Source of the DNA: Eutreptiella sp. 'Long Island Sound 2002'
Taxonomy: Eukaryota > Euglenozoa > Euglenophyceae > Eutreptiales > Eutreptiaceae
Length of the DNA: 64,000 nt
NCBI GenBank assembly: GCA_964036045.1
Contig: OZ038382.1
Location: 43,602,090 to 43,666,089 of the forward strand
Direction: 5' to 3'
In this document: positions 54,101-64,000 of the stretch, one piece after another
Numbering within the stretch: the stretch's first letter is position 1
How the letters are laid out: each line of letters starts with the position of its first letter
Position numbers and translations under genes: made by a program
Notes under the pieces: model-generated
What the model was told of the DNA's origin: nothing
The model's input: only the letters and a program-made list of their open reading frames with translations
Databases searched by the model: none

Positions 54101-57100
54101 AGTTTTCGCTCTGGTCCACTGCCACCACACACCCACACTGCCATTGCACCCCCCGCCACCCCCGCGCGCGCGCGCTCGCTCGCCTCGTCTCGTCAAGCCA
54201 AGGCATGGCTGGCTTGGCTTGGCTTGGTATGGTATGGCTTGGTGTGAGAGCCAGGTGCTTTCATAATGAAGTGTGGTGATACTTGCCGACACACTATCTC
54301 AAAATTGAATTCGGGACTTTCTGTCAAGTTATTGCAGCCCCCCCTTCAGCGTTCCGGGAAGGCATTAGAAGAAAATTTAGAAGGGGCATGTCCCATATTT
54401 TTGCAAAAAAGTTTCATTTTGGAACGCCACATTTATTGGATTTTCAGGTTGCTGCGTGGTGGTTGGCTAGGCTGTACGCGTGCTTTCGTAAAGTGGCACC
54501 TTTCGCCCTACCCGTTGAAGTTTTCGCTCTGGTCCACTGCCACCACACACCCACACTGCCATTGCACCCCCCGCCACCCCCGCGCGCGCGCGCTCGCTCG
54601 CCTCGTCTCGTCAAGCCAAGGCATGGCTGGCTTGGCTTGGCATGGTATGGTATGGCTTGGTGTGAGAGCCAGGTGCTTTCATAATGAAGTGTGGTGATAC
54701 TTGCCGACACAATATCTCAAAATTGAATTCGGGACTTTCTGTCAAGTTATTGCAGCTCCCCTTTCAGCGTTCCGGGAAGGCATTAGAAGGAAATTTAGAA
54801 GGGGCATGTTCCATATTTTTGCAAAAAAGTTTCATTTTGGTACGCCACATTTATTGGATTTTCAGGTTGCTGCGTGGTGGTTGGCTAGGCTGTACGCGTG
54901 CTTTCGTAAAGTGGCACCTTTCGCCCTACCCGTTGAAGTTTTCGCTCTGGTCCACTGCCACCACACACCCACACTGCCATTGCACCCCCCGCCACGGCCG
55001 CGCGCGCGCGCTCGCTCGCCTCGTCTCGTCAAGCCAAGGCATGGCTGGCTTGGCTTGGCATGGTATGGTATGGCTTGGTGTGAGAGCCAGGTGCTTCCAT
55101 AATGAAGTGTGGTGATACTTGCCGACACAATATCTCAAAATTGAATTCGGGACTTTCTGTCAAGTTAGTGCAGCTCCCCCTTCAGCGTTCCGGGAAGGCA
55201 TTAGAAGAAAATTTAGAAGGGGCATGTTCCATATTTTTGCAAAAAAGTTTTATTTTGGTACGCCACATTTATTGGATTTTCAGGTTGCTGCGTGGTGGTT
55301 GGCTAGGCTGTACGCGTGCTTTCGTAAAGTGGCACCTTTCGCCCTACCCGTTGAAGTTTTCGCTCTGATCCACTGCCACCACACACCCACACTGCCATTG
55401 CACCCCCCGCCACCCCCGCGCGCGCGCGCTCGCTCGCCTCGTCTCGTCAAGCCAAGGCATGGCTGGCTTGGCTTGGCATGGTATGGTATGGCTTGGTGTG
55501 AGAGCCAGGTGCTTTCATAATGAAGTGTGGTGATACTTGCCGACACAATATCTCAAAATTGAATTCGGGACTTTCTGTCAAGTTATTGCAGCTCCCCCTT
55601 CAGCGTTCCGGGAAGGCATTAGAAGAAAATTTAGAAGGGGCATGTTCCATATTTTTGCAAAAAAGTTTCATTTTGGTACGCCACATTTATTGGATTTTCA
55701 GGTTGCTGCGTGGTGGTTGGCTAGGCTGTACGCGTGCTTTCGTAAAGTGGCACCTTTCGCCCTACCCGTTGAAGTTTTCGCTCTGGTCCACTGCCACCAC
55801 ACACCCACACTGCCATTGCACCCCCCGCCACCCCCGCGCGCGCGCGCTCGCTCGCCTCGTCTCGTCAAGCCAAGGCATGGCTGGCTTGGCTTGCCATGGT
55901 ATGGTATGGCTTGGTGTGAGAGCCAGGTGCTTTCATAATGAAGTGTGGTGATACTTGCCGACACAATATCTCAAAATTGAATTCGGGACTTTCTGTCAAG
56001 TTATTGCAGCCCCCCCTTCAGCGTTCCGGGAAGGCATTAGAAGAAATTTTAGAAGGGGCATGTTCCATATTTTTTCAAAAAAGTTTCATTTTGGTACGCC
56101 ACATTTATTGGATTTTCAGGTTGCTGCGTGGTGGTTGGCTAGGCTGTACGCGTGCTTTCGTAAAGTGGCACCTTTCGCCCCACCCGTTGAAGTTTTCGCT
56201 CTGGTCCACTGCCACCACACACCCACACTGCCATTGCACCCCCCGCCAGCCCCGCGCGCGCGCGCTCGCTCGCCTCGTCTCGTCAAGCCAAGGCATGGCT
56301 GGCTTGGCTTGCCATGGTATGGTATGGCTTGGTGTGAGAGCCAGGTGCTTTCATAATGAAGTGTGGTGATACTTGCCGACACAATATCTCAAAATTGAAT
56401 TCGGGACTTTCTGTCAAGTTATTGCAGCCCCCCCTTCAGCGTTTCGGGAAGGCATTAGAAGAAAATTTAGAAGGGGCATGTTCCATATTTTTGCAAAAAA
56501 GTTTCATTTTGGTACGCCACATTTTTTGGATTTTCAGGTTGCTGCGTGGTGGTTGGCTAGGCTGTACGCGTGCTTTCGTAAAGTGGCACCTTTCGCCCTA
56601 CCCGTTGAAGTTTTCGCTCTGGTCCACTGCCACCACACACCCACACTGCCATTGCACCCCCCGCCACCCCCGCGCCCGCGCGCTCGCTCGCCTCGTCTCG
56701 TCAAGCCAAGGCATGGCTGGCTTGGCTTGGCATGGTATGGTATGGCTTGGTGTGAGAGCCAGGTGCTTTCATAATGAAGTGTGGTGATACTTGCCGACAC
56801 AATATCTCAAAATTGAATTCGGGACTTTCTGTCAAGTTATTGCAGCTCCCCCTTCAGCGTTCCGGGAAGGCATTAGAAGAAAATTTAGAAGGGGCATGTT
56901 CCATATTTTTGCAAAGAAGTTTTATTTTGGTACGCCACATTTATTGGATTTTCAGGTTGCTGCGTGGTGGTTGGCTAGGCTGTACGCGTGCTTTCGTAAA
57001 GTGGCACCTTTCGCCCTACCCGTTGAAGTTTTCCCTCTGGTCCACTGCCACCACACACCCACACTGCCATTGCACCCCCCGCCACCCCCGCGCGCGCGCG

Positions 57101-60100
57101 CTCGCTCGCCTCGTCTCGTCAAGCCAAGGCATGGCTGGCTTGGCTTGGCATGGTATGGTATGGCTTGGTGTGAGAGCCAGGTGCTTTCATAATGAAGTGT
57201 GGTGATACTTGCCGACACAATATCTCAAAATTGAATTCGGGACTTTCTGTCAAGTTATTGCAGCTCCCCCTTCAGCGTTCCGGGAAGGCATTAGAAGAAA
57301 ATTTAGAAGGGGCATGTTCCATATTTTTGCAAAAAAGTTTCATTTTGGTACGCCACATTTATTGGATTTTCAGGTTGCTGCGTGGTGGTTGGCTAGGCTG
57401 TACGCGTGCTTTCGTAAAGTGGCACCTTTCGCCCTACCCGTTGAAGTTTTCGCTCTGGTCCACTGCCACCACACACCCACACTGCCATTGCACCCCCCGC
57501 CACCCCCGCGCGCGCGCGCTCGCTCGCCTCGTCTCGTCAAGCCAAGGCATGGCTGGCTTGGCTTGGCATGGTATGGTATGGCTTGGTGTGAGAGCCAGGT
57601 GCTTTCATAATGAAGTGTGGTGATACTTGCCGACACAATATCTCAAAATTGAATTCGGGACTTTCTGTCAAGTTATTGCAGCTCCCCCTTCAGCGTTCCG
57701 GGAAGGCATTAGAAGAAAATTTAGAAGGGGCATGTTCCATATTTTTGCAAAAAAGTTTCATTTTGGTACGCCACATTTATTGGATTTTCAGGTTGCTGCG
57801 TGGTGGTTGGCTAGGCTGTACGCGTGCTTTCGTAAAGTGGCACCTTTCGCCCTACCCGTTGAAGTTTTCGCTCTGGTCCACTGCCACCACACACCCACAC
57901 TGCCATTGCACCCCCCGCCACCCCCGCGCGCGCGCGCTCGCTCGCCTCGTCTCGTCAAACCAAGCCATGGCTGGCTTGGCTTGGCATGGTATGGTATGGC
58001 TTGGTGTGAGAGCCAGGTGCCTTCATAATGAAGTGTGGTGATACTTGCCGACACAATATCTCAAAATTGAATTCGGAACTTTCTGTCAAGTTATTGCAGC
58101 TCCCCCTTCAGCGTTCCGGGAAGGCATTAGAAGAAAATTTAGAAGGGGCATGTTCCATATTTTTGCAAAAAAGCTTCATTTTGGTACGCCACATTTATTG
58201 GATTTTCAGGTTGCTGCGTGGTGGTTGGCTAGGCTGTACGCGTGCTTTCGTAAAGTGGCACCTTTCGCCCTACCCGTTGAAGTTTTCGCTCTGGTCCACT
58301 GCCACCACACACCCACACTGCCATTGCACCCCCCGCCACCCCCGCGCGCGCGCGCTCGCTCGCCTCGTCTCGTCAAGCCAAGGCATGGCTGGCTTGGCTT
58401 GGCATGGTATGGTATGGCTTGGTGTGAGAGCCAGGTGCTTTCATAATGAAGTGTGGTGATACTTGCCGACACAATATCTCAAAATTGAATTCGGGACTTT
58501 CTGTCAAGTTATTGCAGCTCCCCCTTCAGCGTTCCGGGAAGGCATTAGAAGAAAATTTAGAAGGGGCATGTTCCATATTTTTGCAAAAAAGTTTCATTTT
58601 GGTACGCCACATTTATTGGATTTTCAGGTTGCTGCGTGGTGGTTGGCTAGGCTGTACACGTGCTTTCGTAAAGTGGCACCTTTCGCCCTACCCGTTGAAG
58701 TTTTCGCTCTGGTCCACTGCCACCACACACCCACACTGCCATTGCACCCCCCGCCACCCCCGCGCGCGCGCGCTCGCTCGCCTCGTCTCGTCAAGCCAAG
58801 GCATGGCTGGCTTGGCTTGGCATGGTATGGTATGGCTTGGTGTGAGAGCCAGGTGCTTTCATAATGAAGTGTGGTGATACTTGCCGACACAATATCGCAA
58901 AATTGAATTCGGGACATTCTGTCAAGTTATTGCAGCTCCCCCTTCAGCGTTCCGGGAAGGCATTAGAAGAAAATTTAGAAGGGGCATGTTCCATATTTTT
59001 GCAAAAAAGTTTCATTTTGGTACGCCACATTTATTGGATTTTCAGGTTGCTGCGTGGTGGTTGGCTAGGCTGTACGCGTGCTTTCGTAAAGTGGCACCTT
59101 TCGCCCTACCCGTTGAAGTTTTCGCTCTGGTCCACTGCCACCACACACCCACACTGCCATTGCACCCCCCGCCACCCCCGCGCGCGCGCGCTGGCTCGCC
59201 TCGTCTCATCAAGCCAAGGCATGGCTGGCTTGGCTTGGCATGGTATGGTATGGCTTGGTGTGAGAGCCAGGTGCTTTCATAATGAAGTGTGGTGATACTT
59301 GCCGACACAATATCTCAAAATTGAATTCGGGACTTTCTGTCAAGTTATTGCAGCTCCCCCTTCAGCGTTCCGGGAAGGCATTAGAAGAAAATTTAGAAGG
59401 GGCATGTTCCATATTTATGCAAAAAATTTTCATTTTGGTACGCCACATTTATTGGATTTTCAGGTTGCTGCGTGGTGGTTGGCTAGGCTGTACGCGTGCT
59501 TTCGTAAAGTGGCACCTTTGGCCCTACCCGTTGAAGTTTTCGCTCTGGTCCACTGCCACCACACACCCACACTGCCATTGCACCCCCCGCCACCCCCGCG
59601 CGCACGCGCTCGCTCGCCTCGTCTCGTCAAGCCAAGGCATGGCTGGCTTGGCCTGGCATGGTATGGTATGGCTTGGTGTGAGAGCCAGGTGCTTTCATAA
59701 TGAAGTGTGGTGATACTTGCCGACACAATATCTCAAAATTGAATTCGGGACTTTCTGTCAAGTTATTGCAGCTCCCCCTTCAGCGTTCCGGGAAGGCATT
59801 AGAAGAAAATTTAGAAGGGGCATGTTCCATATTTTTGCAAAAAAGTTTCATTTTGGTACACCACATTTATTGGATTTTCAGGTTGCTGCGTGGTGGTTGG
59901 CTAGGCTGTACGCGTGCTTTCGTAAAGTGGCACCTTTCGCCCTACCCGTTGAAGTTTTCGCTCTGGTCCACTGCCACCACACACCCACACTGCCATTGCA
60001 CCCCCCGCCACCCCCGCGCGCACGCGCTCGCTCGCCTCGTCTCGTCAAGCCAAGGCATGGCTGGCTTGGCCTGGCATGGTATGGTATGGCTTGGTGTGAG

Positions 60101-63100
60101 AGCCAGGTGCTTTCATAATGAAGTGTGGTGATACTTGCCGACACAATATCTCAAAATTGAATTCGGGACTTTCTGTCAAGTTATTGCAGCTCCTCCTTCA
60201 GCGTTCCGGGAAGGCATTAGAAGGAAATTTAGAAGGGGCATGTTCCATATTTTTGCAAAAAAGTTTCATTTTGGTACGCCACATTTATTGGATTTTCAGG
60301 TTGCTGCGTGGTGGTTGGCTAGGCTGTACGCGTGCTTTCGTAAAGTGGCACCTTTCGCCCTACCCGTTGAAGTTTTCGCTCTCGTCCACTGCCACCACAC
60401 ACCCATACTGCCATTGCACCCCCCGCCACCCCCGCGCGCGCGCGCTCGCTCGCCTCGTCTCGTCAAGCCAAGGCATGGCTGGCTTGGCTTGGCATGGTAT
60501 GGTATGGCTTGGTGTGAGAGCCAGGTGCTTTCATAATGAAGTGTGGTGATACTTGCCGACACAATATCTCAAAATTGAATTCGGGACTTTCTGTCAAGTT
60601 ATTGCAGCTCCCCCCTCAGCGTTCCGGGAAGGCATTAGAAGAAAATTTAGAAGGGGCATGTTCCATATTTTTGCAAAAAAGTTTCATTTTGGTACGCGAC
60701 ATTTATTGGATTTTCAGGTTGCTGCGTGGTGGTTGGCTAGGCTGTACGCGTGCTTTCGTAAAGTGGCACCTTTCGCCCTACCCGTTGAAGTTTTCGCTCT
60801 GGTCCACTGCCACCACACACCCACACTGCCATTGCACCCCCCGCCACCCCCGCGCGCGCGCGCTCGCTCGCCTCGTCTCGTCAAGCCAAGGCATGGCTGG
60901 CTTGGCTTGGCATGGTATGGTATGGCTTGGTGTGAGAGCCAGGTGCTTTCATAATGAAGTGTGGTGATACTTGCCGACACAATATCTCAAAATTGAATTC
61001 GGGACTTTCTGTCAAGTTATTGCAGCCCCCCCTTCAGCGTTCCGGGAAGGCATTAGAAGAAAATTTAGAAGGGGCATGTTCCATATTTTTGCAAAAGAGT
61101 TTCATTTTGGTACGCCACATTTATTGGATTTTCAGGTTGCTGCGTGGTGGTTGGCTAGGCTGTACGCGTGCTTTCGTAAAGTGGCACCTTTCGCCCTACC
61201 CGTTGAAGTTTTCGCTCTGGTCCACTGCCACCACACACCCACACTGCCATTGCACCCCCCGCCACCCCCGCGCGCACGCGCTCGCTCGCCTCGTCTCGTC
61301 AAGCCAAGGCATGGCTGGCTTGGCTTGCCATGGTATGGTATGGCTTGGTGTGAGAGCCAGGTGCTTTCATAATGAAGTGTGGTGATACTTGCCGACACAA
61401 TATCTCAAAATTGAATTCGGGACTTTCTGTCAAGTTATTGCAGCTCCCCCTTCAGCGTTCCGGGAAGGCATTAGAAGAAAATTTAGAAGGGGCATGTTCC
61501 ATATTTTTGCAAAAAAGTTTCATTTTGGTACGCCACATTTATTGGATTTTCAGGTTGCTGCGTGGTGGTTGGCTAGGCTGTACGCGTGCTTTCGTAAAGT
61601 GGCACCTTTCGCCCTACCCGTTGAAGTTTTCGCTCTGGTCCACTGCCACCACACACCCACACTGCCATTGCACCCCCCGCCAGCCCCGCGCGCGCGCGCT
61701 CGCTCGCCTCGTCTCGTCAAGCCAAGGCATGGCTGGCTTGGCTTGGCATGGTATGGTATGGCTTGGTGTGAGAGCCAGGTGCTTTCATAATGAAGTGTGG
61801 TGATACTTGCCGACACAATATCTCAAAATTGAATTCGGGACTTTCTGTCAAGTTATTGCAGCCCCCCCTTCAGCGTTCCGGGAAGGCATTAGAAGAAAAT
61901 TTAGAAGGGGCATGTTCCATATTTTTGCAAAAAAGTTTCATTTTGGTACGCCACATTTATTGGATTTTCAGGTTGCTGCGTGGTGGTTGGCTAGGCTGTA
62001 CGCGTGCTTTCGTAAAGTGGCACCTTTCGCCCTACCCGTTGAAGTTTTCCCTCTGGTCCACTGCCACCACACACCCACACTGCCATTGCACCCCCCGCCA
62101 CCCCCGCGCGCGCGCGCTCGCTCGCCTCGTCTCGTCAAGCCAAGGCATGGCTGGCTTGGCTTGGCATGGTATGGTATGGCTTGGTGTGAGAGCCAGGTGC
62201 TTTCATAATGAAGTGTGGTGATACTTGCCGACACAATATCTCAAAATTGAATTCGGGACTTTCTGTCAAGTTATTGCAGCTCCCCCTTCAGCGTTCCGGG
62301 AAGGCATTGGAAGAAAATTTAGAAGGGGCATGTTCCATATTTTTGCAAAAAAGTTTCATTTTGGTACGCCACATTTATTGGATTTTCAGGTTGCTGCGTG
62401 GTGGTTGGCTAGGCTGTACGCGTGCTTTCGTAAAGTGGCACCTTTGGCTCTACCCGTTGAAGTTTTCGCTCTGGTCCACTGCCACCACACACCCACACTG
62501 CCATTGCACCCCCCGCCACCCCCGCGCGCGCGCGCTCGCTCGCCTCGTCTCGTCAAGCCAAGGCATGGCTGGCTTGGCTTGGCATGGTATGGTATGGCTT
62601 GGTGTGAGAGCCAGGTGCTTTCATAATGAAGTGTGGTGATACTTGCCGACACAATATCTCAAAATTGAATTCGGGACTTTCTGTCAAGTTATTGCAGCTC
62701 CCCCTTCAGCGTTCCGGGAAGGCATTAGAAGAAAATTTAGAAGGGGCATGTTCCATATTTTTGCAAAAAAGTTTCATTTTGGTACGCCACATTTATTGGA
62801 TTTTCAGGTTGCTGCGTGGTGGTTGGCTAGGCTGTACGCGTGCTTTCGTAAAGTGGCACCTTTCGCCCTACCCGTTGAAGTTTTCGCTCTGGTCCACTGC
62901 CACCACACACCCACACTGCCATTGCACCCCCCGCCACCCCCGCGCGCGCGCGCTCGCTCGCCTCGTCTCGTCAAGCCAAGGCATGGCTGGCTTGGCTTGG
63001 CATGGTATGGTATGGCTTGGTGTGAGAGCCAGGTGCTTTCATAATGAAGTGTGGTGATACTTGCCGACACAATATCTCAAAATTGAATTCGGGACTTTCT

Positions 63101-64000
63101 GTCAAGTTATTGCAGCCCCCCCTTCAGCGTTCGGGGGAGGCATTAGAAGAAAATTTAGAAGGGGCATGTTCCATATTTTTGCAAAAAAGTTTCATTTTGG
63201 TACGCCACATTTATTGGATTTTCAGGTTGCTGCGTGGTGGTTGGCTAGGCTGTACGCGTGCTTTCGTAAAGTGGCACCTTTCGCCCTACCCGTTGAAGTT
63301 TTCGCTCTGGTCCACTGCCACCACACACCCACACTGCCATTGCACCCCCCGCCACCCCCGCGCGCGCGCGCTCGCTCGCCTCGTCTCGTCAAGCCAAGGC
63401 ATGGCTGGCTTGGCTTGGCATGGTATGGTATGGCTTGGTGTGAGAGCCAGGTGCTTTCATAATGAAGTGTGGTGATACTTGCCGACACAATATCTCAAAA
63501 TTGAATTCGGGACTTTCTGTCAAGTTATTGCAGCTCCCCCTTCAGCGTTCCGGGAAGGCATTGGAAGAAAATTTAGAAGGGGCATGTTCCATATTTTTGC
63601 AAAAAAGTTTCATTTTGGTACCCCACATTTATTGGATTTTCAGGTTGCTGCGTGGTGGTTGGCTAGGCTGTACGCGTGCTTTCGTAAAGTGGCACCTTTC
63701 GCCCTACCCGTTGAAGTTTTCGCTCTGGTCCACTGCCACCACACACCCACACTGCCATTGCACCCCCCGCCACCCCCGCGCGCGCGCGCTCGCTCGCCTC
63801 GTCTCGTCAAGCCAAGGCATGGCTGGCTTGGCTTGGCATGGTATGGTATGGCTTGGTGTGAGAGCCAGGTGCTTTCATAATGAAGTGTGGTGATACTTGC
63901 CGACACAATATCTCAAAATTGAATTCGGGACTTTCTGTCAAGTTATTGCAGCTCCCCCTTCAGCGTTCCGGGAAGGCATTAGAAGAAAATTTAGAAGGGG
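42158..64000. repeat. 418-bp tandem satellite array, right block
   Basis: The left array continues in the same orientation and phase. The first 8 bases complete the interrupted monomer. New units then start at 42166 and every 418 bp up to 63899, where a partial unit runs off the window. Length variants are the unit at 47182 (416, two bases lost near 47241) and the unit at 53032 (417, one base lost near 53117). A variant with cagccccccc in place of cagctccccc appears only here, in units starting near 53449, 54285, 55957, 56375, 60973, 61809 and 63063. This shows local homogenisation within the block. No gene is seen in the 21.8 kb. Confidence 0.98.

Noticed and set aside
1-64000. CRISPR array or ribosomal DNA spacer
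   Set aside because: There are no spacers between repeat units and the unit is 418 bp, so it is not CRISPR. No rRNA sequence is seen in the window, so an rDNA-spacer origin cannot be supported, though it is not excluded.

Overview
This is eukaryotic nuclear DNA: a long 418-bp satellite array interrupted by one large, recently inserted LTR retrotransposon. It contains no bacterial-type genes, rRNA genes, complete tRNA genes or CRISPR array. The species cannot be read from the sequence. A chromodomain Ty3/gypsy element, a tRNA-iMet-type primer site and a GC-rich satellite with CpG-transition variants fit a repeat-rich algal, plant or other eukaryotic genome. A green-lineage host is only a guess from the Pro/Gly/Ala-rich Gag.

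Layout. Positions 1-29253 hold 70 head-to-tail monomers, the last one cut after 410 bases. Positions 29254-42153 (12,900 bp) hold the retrotransposon, with coding on the minus strand. It is flanked by a 4-bp target duplication GTGG (29250-29253 and 42154-42157). Positions 42158-64000 continue the same array in the same phase, with 52 complete monomers plus a partial one. Removing the element and one GTGG restores an exact 418-bp monomer, so insertion was simple and nothing was lost. The local two-monomer variant pattern also continues across the insertion.

The element, read on the minus strand: 5' LTR (42153-41811), a primer-binding site directly abutting it, a very large gag region (41884-37741), an in-frame TAG, an intact pol frame (37740-32764), about 3.1 kb with no recognisable gene, a polypurine tract, and the 3' LTR (29596-29254). 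Pol runs protease, a long unassigned linker, reverse transcriptase (YIDD), RNase H, integrase (HHCC and D,D-35-E), a GPY-type region and a C-terminal chromodomain, so the element is a chromovirus. The LTRs are 343 bp each and differ at two positions, so the insertion is young. Gag translation appears to start inside the 5' LTR and read through the primer site. Gag carries an N-terminal extension with about twelve SUMO-interaction-like motifs, many inside a 16-residue repeat. Gag has four frame discontinuities, at least three of them in or beside homopolymers or short repeats, while pol is unbroken over 4.9 kb.

How the parts fit: the chromodomain, which in this family binds modified histone H3, offers a rationale for insertion into satellite heterochromatin. 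The SUMO-motif array in Gag, if real, would be a second possible link to SUMO-rich chromatin. Points most worth following up are the LTR-initiated Gag, the motif array, the gag-pol amber codon, the substituted protease motif and the long 3' non-coding region.
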